From: Pseudomonas sp. DY-1
GTDB taxonomy: Bacteria > Pseudomonadota > Gammaproteobacteria > Pseudomonadales > Pseudomonadaceae
NCBI RefSeq assembly: GCF_003626975.1
Contig: NZ_CP032616.1
Location: forward strand, 5,556,001-5,620,000
Reading direction: 5' to 3'
DNA: 64,000 bases
Shown one piece after another: positions 1-8,815 of the stretch. The notes under the pieces were generated by a model, which had not been told where the DNA came from, did no database searches, and saw only the letters and a list, made by a program, of their open reading frames with translations. The position numbers were made by a program, and so were the translations under genes. Within the stretch, counting starts at the first letter, position 1. The number at the start of each line of letters is the position of its first letter.

Positions 1-9
1 AGGACTTCA

Positions 10-1056
10 ATGGACGAGAACAAGAAGCGCGCCTTGGCTGCTGCCCTGGGCCAGATCGAGAAACAGTTCGGCAAGGGCGCGGTCATGCGCATGGGCGACC
101 ATGACCGCCAGGCTATCCCGGCTATTTCTACCGGTTCCCTGGGCCTGGACATCGCGCTTGGTATTGGCGGCCTGCCGAAGGGGCGTATCGTAGAAATCTA
201 CGGTCCCGAATCTTCCGGTAAGACCACCCTGACCCTCTCCGTCATCGCCGAAGCCCAGAAAATGGGCGCTACCTGCGCCTTCGTCGACGCCGAACATGCC
301 CTGGATCCGGACTACGCCGGCAAGCTCGGCGTGAATGTCGACGATCTGCTGGTTTCCCAACCGGATACTGGCGAACAAGCCCTGGAAATCACCGACATGC
401 TGGTGCGCTCCAACGCCGTTGACGTGATCATCGTCGACTCCGTGGCCGCTCTGGTACCCAAGGCCGAAATCGAAGGCGAAATGGGTGACTCCCACGTTGG
501 TCTGCAAGCGCGCCTGATGTCCCAGGCACTGCGCAAGATTACCGGCAACATCAAGAACGCCAACTGCCTGGTCATCTTCATCAACCAGATTCGTATGAAG
601 ATTGGTGTGATGTTCGGCAACCCGGAAACCACCACTGGCGGTAACGCCCTGAAGTTCTACGCCTCCGTGCGCCTCGACATTCGCCGCACCGGCGCGGTGA
701 AAGAGGGTGAGGAAGTCGTGGGCAGTGAAACCCGCGTCAAGGTTGTGAAGAACAAGGTGGCTCCGCCCTTCCGCCAGGCCGAATTCCAGATCATGTACGG
801 CAAAGGCATCTACCGCACCGGCGAGATCATCGACCTGGGTGTGCAGCAGGGCCTGGTGGAGAAGTCCGGTGCCTGGTACAGCTACCAGGGCAACAAGATC
901 GGCCAAGGCAAGGCGAATGCCGCCAAGTACCTGGAAGACAACCCGGAAGTTGCTAGCGCCATCGAGAAGATCATCCGCGAGAAGCTGCTGGTCGACTCGT
1001 CTGCCAACACCAAGTCGGCTGCCACAGTTGACGATCTGGCCGACGTAGACCTCTGA
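10..1056 (+). CDS. recA: Recombinase RecA
   Basis: RecA, 348 aa, is the ATP-dependent strand-exchange protein of homologous recombination and the co-protease that triggers LexA self-cleavage in the SOS response. The P-loop GPESSGKT lies at about residues 65-72, a Walker B strand ends in IIVDSVAAL, and the family stretch around [14 protein letters not shown] is intact. Length matches the usual 345-355 aa. An AGGA ribosome site at bases 1-4 precedes the ATG. The promoter and any LexA box lie outside the window. recX follows after 7 bases, the usual regulator pairing. The acidic C-terminus (DDLADVDL) is typical. Confidence 0.99.
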   Translation: MDENKKRALAAALGQIEKQFGKGAVMRMGDHDRQAIPAISTGSLGLDIALGIGGLPKGRIVEIYGPESSGKTTLTLSVIAEAQKMGATCAFVDAEHALDPDYAGKLGVNVDDLLVSQPDTGEQALEITDMLVRSNAVDVIIVDSVAALVPKAEIEGEMGDSHVGLQARLMSQALRKITGNIKNANCLVIFINQIRMKIGVMFGNPETTTGGNALKFYASVRLDIRRTGAVKEGEEVVGSETRVKVVKNKVAPPFRQAEFQIMYGKGIYRTGEIIDLGVQQGLVEKSGAWYSYQGNKIGQGKANAAKYLEDNPEVASAIEKIIREKLLVDSSANTKSAATVDDLADVDL

Positions 1057-1063
1057 TCCTCCT

Positions 1064-1525
1064 ATGCCTGTAGTGCTCGACAACTCCGCCGCAGTGCGGC
1101 GGGCCGCCATGGACCTACTGGCGCAGCGCGAGCATGGGCGATTCGAGCTGACGCGTAAGCTGCGTCAGCGCGGCGCCCCTCCTGAGTTGATCGACAGTGC
1201 CCTCGACCGTTTGACGGAAGAGGGCCTGCTCTCCGAATCCCGCTATCTCGAAAGCTTCATCGCCAGCCGCGCCCGCGGCGGCTATGGGCCGCAACGCATT
1301 CGCGAAGAGCTGGCCCAGCGCGGTCTTCCACGAAGCGATATCGACCTGGCCCTGCGCGAGGCTGATATCGACTGGAACGAACAGCTGCGCGAGGTCTGGC
1401 GTCGTAAGTTCAATCGGCAGCCCCAGGACGCCCGCGAGCGTGCTCAGCAGGGCCGCTTTCTCACCTACCGTGGCTATTCCATGGAGATGATCAGCCGTCT
1501 CCTGCGCGGTAGTTCCGACGACTGA
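1064..1525 (+). CDS. recX: Recombination regulatory protein RecX
   Basis: RecX, 153 aa, binds RecA filaments and limits RecA activity. The sequence is the expected small, Arg-rich, all-helical protein of three-helix repeats, with the segments [32 protein letters not shown] and [13 protein letters not shown]. It lies 7 bases after recA on the same strand, so the two are almost certainly co-transcribed and SOS-induced together. An inverted repeat just after the stop may end the unit. Length is normal for the family. Confidence 0.96.
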   Translation: MPVVLDNSAAVRRAAMDLLAQREHGRFELTRKLRQRGAPPELIDSALDRLTEEGLLSESRYLESFIASRARGGYGPQRIREELAQRGLPRSDIDLALREADIDWNEQLREVWRRKFNRQPQDARERAQQGRFLTYRGYSMEMISRLLRGSSDD

Positions 1526-1546
1526 CGTTCCATAAGGGCAGCCTTG

Positions 1547-1570
1547 AGCCATGCGCGGTCGCGCATGGCT
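1547..1570 (+). terminator. Perfect hairpin after recX
   Basis: A perfect 10-bp inverted repeat, AGCCATGCGC and its complement around a GGTC loop, begins 21 bases after the recX stop. There is no T-run after it, so as an intrinsic terminator it would be weak. It sits between the converging recX and LOG genes. Confidence 0.5.
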
Positions 1571-1603
1571 GGTCGCTGGATGGGATTGGTTGTGCTTGGC
1601 GGA

Positions 1604-2683
1604 TCAGACTTTGCTGGCCCAGTGTTGCGGCAGGTTGATGAAGTCGATCAGCTCGCGCAGGCGACCGTGGTCACGGCCATTGAAGCGAAATGCCAGGCGA
1701 ATGAGCTCACTGAACTCCGGCTCATCCTTCTCCGGCTCGAGATACGCTTGCTGACTGAAATCGCCCTCCAGGCATAGGTCTGCGAACTGCTCCCGAATCT
1801 GGTCGAGGGCCCGTCCGCTGAGCGAATGATTCATGCGAATCACAAAGCTGTTCTTCAGCCAGCGGCTGGAGTGGTAGTTGCGGTAGAACTGCGCGATTTC
1901 TGCTGCGGCTTCGTCGGCATTGCGCACTAGACGCATCAGGTTCATGTCGCTGGGCAGGATGTAGCGGTTGCGTTCCAGTTGCTCGTGGAGGAATCCGATG
2001 GCGTCTTCCCAATAGCTACCATCCGGCTCGTCCAGCAACACCACTGGCACGACCGGGCTCTTGCCAGTCTGGATCAGGGTAAGCACTTCCAGCGCTTCAT
2101 CCAGCGTGCCGAAACCACCTGGGCATAGCACCAGCGCATCGGCTTCCTTGACGAAGAACAGCTTGCGTACAAAGAAGAAGTGGAACGACAGCAAATGTTC
2201 GGTGCCATCGACCGTAGTGTTGGCATGTTGTTCGAAAGGGAGGGTGATATTCAGTCCAAGGCTGTTTTCCAGCCCAGCACCTTCATGGGCTGCGGCCATG
2301 ATGCCGCCACCTGCACCGGTGATAACCATCAGGTCGCGCTTGGCCAGTTCAGCGCCCAACTGGCGGGCCAGAGTGTAGACGGGGTGCCCCTCAGGGGTTC
2401 GCGCCGAGCCAAACACGGTGACTTTGCGACGCCGCTTGAACTGCTCTAGTACGCTGAAGGCGTGCTCCATTTCGCGCAGAGTCTGCAGCATGATCTTGGC
2501 GTCCCAACGGTTGCGGTCGGCCTGCGCCATGCGCACCACGGTAATCAGCATTTCGCGGTAGAGCGCGAGGTTGGGGCTGCCGCTGGGAACGGTAAGGTTG
2601 ATCAGCTCATCGACTTTCTGGGTCAGGTCGATTCCACTGGTCTGGAAGTGCCGGGAGAGATAATCGTCCGGATCATAGGGCAT
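1604..2683 (-). CDS. LOG family protein (Rossmann-fold, PGGxGT motif)
   Basis: This 359-aa protein has the lysine-decarboxylase-like/LOG fold: FGSARTPEGHPVY near residue 91, TGAGGGIMAAAHEGA near 122, and the signature PGGFGTLDE at 188-196. Small LOG proteins hydrolyse nucleoside 5'-monophosphates (cytokinin-type phosphoribohydrolases) or act as PpnN-like nucleosidases. This one has about 85 extra N-terminal and 80 extra C-terminal residues, so its substrate is uncertain. I place the start at 2683 because AAGGAG sits 6 bases before it. An ATG at 2701 is in frame but lacks such a site. It converges on recX and appears to be a single-gene unit. Confidence 0.85.
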   Translation of the reverse strand: MPYDPDDYLSRHFQTSGIDLTQKVDELINLTVPSGSPNLALYREMLITVVRMAQADRNRWDAKIMLQTLREMEHAFSVLEQFKRRRKVTVFGSARTPEGHPVYTLARQLGAELAKRDLMVITGAGGGIMAAAHEGAGLENSLGLNITLPFEQHANTTVDGTEHLLSFHFFFVRKLFFVKEADALVLCPGGFGTLDEALEVLTLIQTGKSPVVPVVLLDEPDGSYWEDAIGFLHEQLERNRYILPSDMNLMRLVRNADEAAAEIAQFYRNYHSSRWLKNSFVIRMNHSLSGRALDQIREQFADLCLEGDFSQQAYLEPEKDEPEFSELIRLAFRFNGRDHGRLRELIDFINLPQHWASKV

Positions 2684-2877
2684 AGCATTCTCCTTGCTCA
2701 TCGACTTCTCTGAGCCGCTCTGCTGGCTGTGTCCGGAATCCGGGCGACCCAGTCGAGCCGCTCAACTACAGCTTGCGGCAGGGAACGAATCTTTTCCAGC
2801 CGACCTCCGCCTGAATGTAGGGAGGCCAAGCTCTGGAGCATGGCGCAGCGCGTCGGCTGCACATAGGGGAAGGAGAA

Positions 2878-2900
2878 GGCGCTCCGAACTGGGGAGCGCC
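2878..2900 (-). terminator. Terminator of the secreted-protein gene
   Basis: GGCGCTCC pairs with GGAGCGCC across a 7-base loop. On the minus strand it is followed by a pyrimidine-rich tail (TTCTCCTTCCCC). It lies 11 bases beyond the stop of the 137-aa gene. Confidence 0.7.
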
Positions 2901-2910
2901 GCAGAAACGA

Positions 2911-3324
2911 TTAGTTGGTCTTGGCCTTGAGGCCGCAGTCCTTGGCGGTGAAGCGCTCGGAAGTCACCGGGCGATTGGTCTTGTACTCGCTGAACTCATA
3001 GCGCAGGCCTGCGCCACGTGCCAGCAATTGACGGTAGCCGGTGTTGCGGCAAACGCTCGCACCTAGTTGTGCGCGCACGGCATCGGGATTTGCGCGCATC
3101 TGGGCGGCATGGGCCTCACGCACGCTGAGGTGATTCACCAGTTCGTTGCCATCCACCGTGTAGCCCTGGTCGAGGATGTCCTCGTTGATCGCGCGCGGCG
3201 TACCGGCGCTGCTCTCCTTGGCCACTTTATCGAGCATCTTGCTGAGCTCGTAGTCCTTCAGTGAGGCGGCCTGGGCGAACAATGGCAGGGTCGCGCAAAG
3301 GGCGAGGGCAGTGAGGCGCAGCAT
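2911..3324 (-). CDS. Small secreted protein of unknown function
   Basis: A 137-aa protein with a clear Sec signal peptide (hydrophobic core ALALCATLPLF, cleavage likely after AQA, residues about 1-20). The mature part is hydrophilic and has two cysteines (SVCRN and KDCGL), which could form a disulfide in the periplasm. I do not recognise a named family. A good ribosome site (TAGGAGATTTCC, read on the minus strand) precedes the ATG. It is flanked by a terminator downstream and a 210-base gap upstream, so it is probably a monocistronic periplasmic protein. Confidence 0.8.
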   Translation of the reverse strand: MLRLTALALCATLPLFAQAASLKDYELSKMLDKVAKESSAGTPRAINEDILDQGYTVDGNELVNHLSVREAHAAQMRANPDAVRAQLGASVCRNTGYRQLLARGAGLRYEFSEYKTNRPVTSERFTAKDCGLKAKTN

Positions 3325-3534
3325 GGAAATCTCCTAACGAAAAGTAGCTGTTTGACCAGCGCGGCAATTGTGCGTTCGCAGGCGGGGCTTGTCGCGTGAA
3401 AAATCTGCGTCGTCCGGTCGACGGTGCGTTACGACGCCTCTGGTAGAATCGCTCGATTCTTTCCGATCAATCTGATTTCACCTGCCACCATTCGGTATGC
3501 GGGCTGATCAGCTGCCGTACTGGAATCCGCTTCG

Positions 3535-4245
3535 ATGAGTCACGCTGTTTTCCGCCTGCGCGCCGAGTGTCTTGCGCGCAGCACCCGTCCCTTCGTGGCC
3601 CGTGGATCGCGTTCGCCCCGCTGCCCGGGGTGCCGGGTCGCTTTCGAGTATTGCTTCTGCGCCTGGCGCCCCAAGGTCCCTGTGCGCTCCGGCGTGTGCC
3701 TGATGATGTATCACTCCGAGCCAATGAAACCGAGCAACACCGGTTGGCTGATTGCGGATCTGGTGCCCGATACCTGGGCTTTTGGCTGGTCGCGCACCGA
3801 GGTGGATGAGGCACTGCTGGCGCTGCTGGAAGACTCGCAGTGGCAGCCGTACCTGGTGTTTCCAGGCGAGTATGCGGAGCCGGAGCGTGTGGTGGATCAC
3901 GTCGAGACGGGGGCGGGCAAGCGGCCACTGTTTATCCTGCTCGATGCCACCTGGACCGAGGCGCGCAAGATGTTCCGCAAGAGCCCCTATCTGGATCGCT
4001 TCCCAGTGCTGAGCCTGACCCCGGAGCAGATTTCCCGCTATCGCTTGCGCCGCTCCACTCGCGAGGAGCACCTATGCACCGCCGAAGTCGGTGCGCTTTG
4101 CCTGGAGCTGGCCGGTGACGAACAGGCCGGTGGCGCGCTGAACGCCTATCTGGATGTGTTCACTGAACGCTACCTGGGCGCCAAGCGGAAGTTGCCCCTG
4201 GACGAGGCAAGTCCGGCGCACCAGGCGCTCAGTGTTTTCCTCTGA
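3535..4245 (+). CDS. DTW-domain tRNA-uridine aminocarboxypropyltransferase
   Basis: A 236-aa protein of the DTW family (E. coli TapT/YfiP), which transfers the aminocarboxypropyl group of S-adenosylmethionine to uridine in tRNA (acp3U). The family motif DATW lies near residue 137 in LLDATWTEARKMFRKSP. The N-terminus has the expected cysteine cluster (CPGC, then CFC near residues 25-40), probably a structural metal site. Length fits the family. It is convergent with the DMT exporter, whose stop codon directly abuts this one. Which tRNA position it modifies cannot be read from sequence. Confidence 0.87.
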   Translation: MSHAVFRLRAECLARSTRPFVARGSRSPRCPGCRVAFEYCFCAWRPKVPVRSGVCLMMYHSEPMKPSNTGWLIADLVPDTWAFGWSRTEVDEALLALLEDSQWQPYLVFPGEYAEPERVVDHVETGAGKRPLFILLDATWTEARKMFRKSPYLDRFPVLSLTPEQISRYRLRRSTREEHLCTAEVGALCLELAGDEQAGGALNAYLDVFTERYLGAKRKLPLDEASPAHQALSVFL

Positions 4246-5151
4246 TCAGGCTTCGGCGCTGGTCGGGCTCGCCTGCACTTCACGCTTCTGCGGCCAGAGC
4301 TGGGCCACCAGCATGCCGGCGAACATCAGGGCACAGCCGAAGTAGCCGCGTGTGTGCAGGGACTCATCCAGCAGCAGGGCACCTGCGATAGCGGCGAACA
4401 CCGCTTCCAGGGAGAGGATGATGGCGGCGTGGGAGGCGATGGCGTGGCGCTGCGCTACCACCTGCAGGGTGTAACCGATGGCGACGGCGATAACGCCGCC
4501 ATAGAGAATGGCCGGGCCGGCCTGGAGGATGGCGTCTATCCGGATCTCTTCGAACACGACGGCCAGCACCAGGCTCACCAACGCGCATACCGCGAATTGC
4601 AGGATCGCAAGGCGGATCGGGTCATAGCGGCTGGCAAAGAAACCCACCAGCAGCACATGCACGCCCCAGACGCAGGCGCCAGCCAGCTGCAGCCAGTCAC
4701 CGGATGCAACCTGGAAACCTTCACCGACGCTGAGCAGGAACATACCGATGACCGCCAGGCTGGCCCCCAGCCAGGTCCCCATGCCAGTGCGATGGCCGAG
4801 GAAGAGTCCCAGCAGCGGCACGATGATGACGTAGAGACCGGTGATGAAGCCGGAATTGGTGACGCTGGTAAACAGCAGGCCCACCTGCTGCAGATTGATT
4901 CCCAGCGACAGGGCCAGGCCCATCAGCAAGCCGCCGAGCAGCATGCCGCGATTGAGTGGTTGCTTGACCGCTGGCTTGGGCAGCACCAGCAGCAGGGGCA
5001 ATAGGATCAGGGCGCCAAGGGCGAAGCGCAGGCCGGTATAAAGGAAGGGGCCGACCGCATCCATGCCCAGGCGCTGGGCGACGAAAGCTGCGCCCCAGAT
5101 GGCGGCAGTGATCAGCATCAGGATATCGGCGCGCAGTGCTTGGCTTCGCAT
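4246..5151 (-). CDS. DMT superfamily (EamA) exporter
   Basis: A 301-aa inner-membrane protein with about ten hydrophobic helices arranged as two EamA repeats: ILMLITAAIWGAAFV at residues 9-23 and a second GGVIAVAIGYTLQVVAQ-type half. Members export amino acids, metabolites or drugs; the substrate cannot be predicted. I use the ATG at 5151. Upstream in-frame codons add a 53-residue Arg-rich stretch unlike the family, and they overlap the erdR promoter region. It is divergent from erdR with about 200 bases between them. Confidence 0.88.
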   Translation of the reverse strand: MRSQALRADILMLITAAIWGAAFVAQRLGMDAVGPFLYTGLRFALGALILLPLLLVLPKPAVKQPLNRGMLLGGLLMGLALSLGINLQQVGLLFTSVTNSGFITGLYVIIVPLLGLFLGHRTGMGTWLGASLAVIGMFLLSVGEGFQVASGDWLQLAGACVWGVHVLLVGFFASRYDPIRLAILQFAVCALVSLVLAVVFEEIRIDAILQAGPAILYGGVIAVAIGYTLQVVAQRHAIASHAAIILSLEAVFAAIAGALLLDESLHTRGYFGCALMFAGMLVAQLWPQKREVQASPTSAEA

Positions 5152-5353
5152 GGTGTTTCTCGACGGGAAAAGCCGGAAACTTTGCCGTAAAGCGTTCGAC
5201 TTGACCACCCCGTCCCGGCTCGGCATGCTGAGCGCCGCTTTACGGCCTGCCCGTATCAAGCTCCGGGTCCTGGCTAGCGTATCCCGTCGTGCCGAAATGC
5301 CTCTCCACACCCCAGAGAGGCGTGTCTGGGCCCATTACAAAAAGGACATGCCC

Positions 5354-6004
5354 ATGGCCTCATACGAAATTCTCATCGCCGATGACCACCCGCTGTTTCG
5401 CAGCGCCTTGCAGCAAGCCCTGACCCTGGGCCTCGGGCCTGATGTACGGCTGGTGGAAGCGGCGAGCATTGCCGAACTCGAGACCCGTCTGGGCGAGCGC
5501 GCCGACTGGGACCTGGTCCTGCTCGATCTGAACATGCCAGGCGCCTATGGCTTTTCCGGACTGGTGTTATTGCGTGGCCAGTACCCACAGATTCCCGTCG
5601 TAATGATCTCTGCACAGGAAGAGGCCGCGGTAGTCGCACGTTCGCGTGAGTTCGGTGCGAGCGGCTTCATTCCCAAGTCCAGTCCACTGGAAGTGATCCA
5701 GAACGCGGTGCGCGCGGTGCTCGATGGCGACGCCTGGTGGCCGCCCCAGCTCCAGGAGGCCCAGGCCCTGTCCGATGAGGCCAAGGCGGCCAGTGAAGGC
5801 CTCGCCAGCCTGACGCCTCAGCAGTTCCGCGTACTGACCATGGTCTGCGAAGGGCTGTTGAACAAGCAGATCGCATTCGAGCTGCATGTCTCCGAAGCTA
5901 CGGTGAAGGCCCACGTAACGGCCATCTTCCGCAAGCTCAATGTACGTACGCGAACCCAGGCTGCACTGCTGCTGCAACAGATGGAATCGATTCCTTCGGC
6001 CTGA
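5354..6004 (+). CDS. erdR: LuxR/FixJ-type response regulator ErdR
   Basis: A 216-aa response regulator with an N-terminal receiver domain (acidic pair in ADDHP, phosphoacceptor Asp in LLDLNMPGA near residue 57, Lys in IPKSS) and a C-terminal LuxR helix-turn-helix (LNKQIAFELHVSEATVKAH). The sequence and the dgkA neighbour match P. aeruginosa ErdR, known to control ethanol oxidation and acetate-activation genes such as acsA. The start is set by AAGGA 7 bases before the ATG at 5354; the in-frame ATG at 5348 is too close to that site. No cognate kinase is adjacent, which is also true in P. aeruginosa. Confidence 0.92.
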   Translation: MASYEILIADDHPLFRSALQQALTLGLGPDVRLVEAASIAELETRLGERADWDLVLLDLNMPGAYGFSGLVLLRGQYPQIPVVMISAQEEAAVVARSREFGASGFIPKSSPLEVIQNAVRAVLDGDAWWPPQLQEAQALSDEAKAASEGLASLTPQQFRVLTMVCEGLLNKQIAFELHVSEATVKAHVTAIFRKLNVRTRTQAALLLQQMESIPSA

Positions 6005-6075
6005 GTTCGGCATTTCACGCAAATTTGAAGCGCGTTGCGTTAGGCTGCGCGCTCCTTTCTAAAGCCCCTTCTCCT

Positions 6076-6441
6076 ATGTCGCCATTCAAAGGCCAGACTG
6101 GCCTCAAACGCATCCTCAATGCCGCCGGCTATTCCTTCGACGGCCTGCGTGCCGCCTTCACTGGCGAAGCTGCCTTCCGCCAGCTGGTATTGCTCAATGT
6201 GGTACTGATCCCGCTGTCCTTCTTTCTCGATGTCAGTCGTGGCGAACGCGCCCTGATGATTGGCGCGTGCCTGTTGGCGCTGATTGTCGAACTGTTGAAC
6301 TCGGCGGTGGAAGCGGCCATCGACCGCATCTCGCTCGAGCGCCATCCGCTGTCGAAGAACGCCAAGGATATGGGCAGTGCGGCTCAGTTCACGGCGTTGA
6401 CCCTGATCACCGCCGTCTGGGCCACGATCCTCCTCGGGTAA
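6076..6441 (+). CDS. dgkA: Diacylglycerol kinase DgkA
   Basis: A 121-aa integral-membrane diacylglycerol kinase (E. coli enzyme 122 aa). It phosphorylates diacylglycerol released by membrane-derived oligosaccharide or LPS modification, returning it to phospholipid synthesis. The conserved segments AAGYSFDGLRAAF, EAAFRQ, VELLNSAVEAAIDRI and AKDMGSAAQ are present, with three hydrophobic helices. The ATG at 6076 gives the family's N-terminus although the ribosome site is weak. It follows erdR by 71 bases on the same strand and ends 3 bases from the convergent finR. Confidence 0.95.
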   Translation: MSPFKGQTGLKRILNAAGYSFDGLRAAFTGEAAFRQLVLLNVVLIPLSFFLDVSRGERALMIGACLLALIVELLNSAVEAAIDRISLERHPLSKNAKDMGSAAQFTALTLITAVWATILLG

Positions 6442-6444
6442 TCC

Positions 6445-7371
6445 TCAGGCTATCGGTGGTAGCACGATCTCGTCGCTTCGGTTCACGCCAGCGGTCAATG
6501 CCCTGCACTGGTCGAGAAACTCGCGCATGGCCGCTGTCTGGTACTTCTGCCGGTGCCAGATGAAGTAGAACTGCCGGCGCAAATCGATGCCCGGGGTTTC
6601 CAGCGGCACCAGGCTGCCACGGCGGAAGGCATCGCGCAGGGCCAGCCGCGAGATGCAGCTTATGCCCAGCCCAGACTCCACCGCGCGCTTGATCGCCTCG
6701 GTGTGCTCAAGCTCAAGCCGTATGTTCAGCGGGGTAGGGTGATGACGCATGGCCTGGTCGAAGGTCAGCCGTGTGCCTGAGCCCCGTTCTCGAAGGATCC
6801 AGGCCTCGCGGCTGAGTTCTTCCATGCTCGCCTGGCCCTTGGCTGCCAGTGGATGCCGCGGTGCGCAGAACACCACCAACTCATCCTCCACCCAGGGTAC
6901 GACTTCGATATCCGGGTGCTGACAGTCACCTTCGATTAGACCCAGATCAAGTTCGTACAAGGCAATCTGCTGGACGATATTCGCCGTGTTCTGCACGTGC
7001 AGGCTCACGCGACATTCCGGGTGGCGTTGCATGAAGGCGCCTATCAACAGTGTGGCGAGATAGTTACCCACGGTGAGTGTGGCGCCGACATCAAGGGAGC
7101 CGAAGCCAGTCTTGCCATTGAGTAGATCCTCGATCTCTCGTGCCTGGTCCAGCAGGGCGACGGCCTGGGGCAACAACTGGCGACCGAGGGCACTGAGGCT
7201 GAGGCGCTTGCCGGCCCGATCGAACAGCTGGCAGCCGGATTGGCGCTCCAGTTCAGTTAGTGAGGTACTGGTTGCCGACTGGGAGAGCGACAACTGCTCC
7301 GCAGCACGGGAGACGCTTTCCTGTTGGGCGACGGCGACATAGACCTGGATCTGTCTGAGAGTAAATCGCAT
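6445..7371 (-). CDS. finR: LysR-family regulator FinR
   Basis: A 308-aa LysR-type transcriptional regulator: an N-terminal winged helix-turn-helix (LRQIQVYVAVAQQESVSRAAEQLSLSQSATS) and a C-terminal periplasmic-binding-protein-like effector domain. It is divergent from fpr. In Pseudomonas this arrangement is FinR, the activator of fpr under superoxide and in sulfur-metabolism responses. The 132-base shared intergenic region is AT-rich and holds an ATATCT/AGATAT dyad, a plausible binding site. Confidence 0.9.
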   Translation of the reverse strand: MRFTLRQIQVYVAVAQQESVSRAAEQLSLSQSATSTSLTELERQSGCQLFDRAGKRLSLSALGRQLLPQAVALLDQAREIEDLLNGKTGFGSLDVGATLTVGNYLATLLIGAFMQRHPECRVSLHVQNTANIVQQIALYELDLGLIEGDCQHPDIEVVPWVEDELVVFCAPRHPLAAKGQASMEELSREAWILRERGSGTRLTFDQAMRHHPTPLNIRLELEHTEAIKRAVESGLGISCISRLALRDAFRRGSLVPLETPGIDLRRQFYFIWHRQKYQTAAMREFLDQCRALTAGVNRSDEIVLPPIA

Positions 7372-7391
7372 ATCTATATAACCGATAACCT

Positions 7392-7419
7392 ATATCTTGA
7401 TAATTCAGTTAACAGATAT
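7392..7419. promoter_or_regulatory. Dyad in the finR-fpr control region
   Basis: ATATCT (7392-7397) and AGATAT (7414-7419) form an inverted repeat separated by 16 bases in the AT-rich gap between finR and fpr. LysR regulators usually bind interrupted dyads in such divergent gaps, so this is a candidate FinR site. A separate perfect 12-bp palindrome, GCGCAATTGCGC, lies at 7441-7452, nearer fpr. No footprint can be inferred from sequence alone. Confidence 0.4.
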
Positions 7420-7503
7420 TGTGGCGGTCATTACAATGTCGCGCAATTGCGCCCCCTGACCAGTGCGGCGCTGGCGACTTCCCAAACTTTCGGAGCCCCG
7501 TAA

Positions 7504-8283
7504 ATGAGCAACATGAACTCCGAACGCATCCTCAGCGTTCATCACTGGAACGACACGCTGTTCAGCTTCAAGTGCACCCGCGACCCGGGCCTGCGCTTCG
7601 AGAACGGGCAGTTCGTCATGATCGGCCTGCAACAGCCCAGCGGCCGTCCGCTGATGCGCGCCTATTCCATCGCCAGCCCGAACTGGGAAGAGCACCTTGA
7701 GTTCTTCAGCATCAAGGTGCCGGATGGTCCGCTGACCTCCCAGCTGCAGCACCTCAAGGAAGGCGACGAGATCATTATCAGCAAGAAGCCCACCGGCACC
7801 CTGGTCCTCGATGACCTGAACCCCGGTAAGCACCTCTACCTGCTGAGCACTGGCACCGGCCTCGCCCCCTTCATGAGCGTGATCCAGGACCCGGAAACCT
7901 ACGAGCGTTTCGAGAAGGTCATCCTTGTGCACGGCGTGCGCTACGTGAACGAAGTTGCCTACCGCGAGTTCATCACCGAGCACCTGCCGAAGAACGAGTT
8001 CTTCGGTGAGGCGGTGAAAGACAAGCTGATCTACTACCCCACCGTGACCCGCGAGCCGTTCGAGAACCAGGGCCGCCTGACCGACCTGATGCGCAGCGGC
8101 AAGCTGTTCGAGGACATCGGCCTGCCGCCGATCAACCCGCAGGACGACCGCGCGATGATCTGCGGCAGCCCGAGCATGCTCGACGAGACCAGCGAAGTGC
8201 TCGACAGCTTCGGCCTGAAGATCTCCGCACGCATGCGTGAGCCGGGTGACTACCTGATCGAGCGCGCCTTCGTAGAGAAGTAA
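7504..8283 (+). CDS. fpr: Ferredoxin/flavodoxin-NADP+ reductase
   Basis: Fpr, 259 aa, is an FAD enzyme that exchanges electrons between NADPH and ferredoxin/flavodoxin, and in P. aeruginosa delivers electrons to bacterioferritin-associated ferredoxin for iron release. The FAD-binding RAYSIAS motif is near residue 56, the NADP-binding GTGLAPFMS near 119, and a bacterial-subclass C-terminus (DYLIERAFVEK) ends the protein. It is preceded by finR on the opposite strand and followed by a strong terminator. Confidence 0.97.
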   Translation: MSNMNSERILSVHHWNDTLFSFKCTRDPGLRFENGQFVMIGLQQPSGRPLMRAYSIASPNWEEHLEFFSIKVPDGPLTSQLQHLKEGDEIIISKKPTGTLVLDDLNPGKHLYLLSTGTGLAPFMSVIQDPETYERFEKVILVHGVRYVNEVAYREFITEHLPKNEFFGEAVKDKLIYYPTVTREPFENQGRLTDLMRSGKLFEDIGLPPINPQDDRAMICGSPSMLDETSEVLDSFGLKISARMREPGDYLIERAFVEK

Positions 8284-8300
8284 GCCTCGACAGCTCCAGA

Positions 8301-8328
8301 ACAAAGCCCGCCAATTGGCGGGCTTTGT
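8301..8328. terminator. Bidirectional terminator fpr / VOC gene
   Basis: ACAAAGCCCGCC pairs perfectly with GGCGGGCTTTGT around AATT. It lies between the converging fpr and VOC genes and reads as a terminator on both strands. Confidence 0.9.
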
Positions 8329-8341
8329 CGTTTCCGGAGAA

Positions 8342-8755
8342 TCAGACCGGGGAACTGAAGCGCTGCCCGGAGATAGCCGGGTGGTAGATCGGCTGGATCT
8401 TGTTCCCCGCCGGGTCCAGCACATGGAAGCTGTAGGCGCCGTCGCCATGGGCGAAGGGACGGTCAAGCATGGTCACGCCATGAGCCTTGAGGTACTGGAA
8501 CCAGGCCTCCAGCTCGTCAAGGCTGTCCACCACGAAGCCGTAGTGATCCACCGCCTGCATGCCGCTACTGGGAGCAAAGGCTCGGCCGAGGGAGAGATTG
8601 TCGTTACCGCAGGTTAGGTAAACCAGGTCCTCGTTGGCGCGGTTGAGGACTTCCATGCCCAGTACGTCCACGTAGAAGCGTTCGCACTCTTCCAGATTGG
8701 GCACGACGATGGCGATATGGCGCAGGCCATTGAGGCGACTTGGACGGCTGGGCAT
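8342..8755 (-). CDS. VOC family protein (glyoxalase/dioxygenase fold)
   Basis: A 137-aa vicinal-oxygen-chelate protein: paired beta-alpha-beta-beta-beta modules starting at LRHIAIVVPNLEECERFY and VDHYGFVVDSLDELEAWF, with candidate metal-ligand histidines in both halves. It may be a lyase, dioxygenase or resistance protein; the substrate is unknown. The start at 8755 fits the family. Upstream in-frame codons run through the next gene's coding DNA on the other strand. It is divergent from an ABM monooxygenase-like gene, with a 60-base gap holding a perfect palindrome, which suggests shared control. Confidence 0.88.
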   Translation of the reverse strand: MPSRPSRLNGLRHIAIVVPNLEECERFYVDVLGMEVLNRANEDLVYLTCGNDNLSLGRAFAPSSGMQAVDHYGFVVDSLDELEAWFQYLKAHGVTMLDRPFAHGDGAYSFHVLDPAGNKIQPIYHPAISGQRFSSPV

Positions 8756-8771
8756 TTCTTTGACTCCGTTT

Positions 8772-8781
8772 TTGTATACAA
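8772..8781. promoter_or_regulatory. Palindromic operator TTGTATACAA between VOC and ABM genes
   Basis: The 60-base divergent gap (8756-8815) is strikingly AT-rich and contains the perfect palindrome TTGTATACAA. This closely resembles operators of GntR-family regulators of the FCD type. Its central position suggests one repressor controlling both genes. No GntR regulator gene lies nearby, so the cognate protein would be encoded elsewhere. Confidence 0.5.
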
Positions 8782-8815
8782 TTTTTTGTAAATATAAGAC
8801 AAAACGGAGTTCAAC

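Noticed and set aside
7441..7452. Palindrome GCGCAATTGCGC before fpr as a separate operator
   Set aside because: Short GC/AT palindromes of this kind are expected by chance at high GC, and it lies in the probable transcribed leader; I mention it only with the finR-fpr region.
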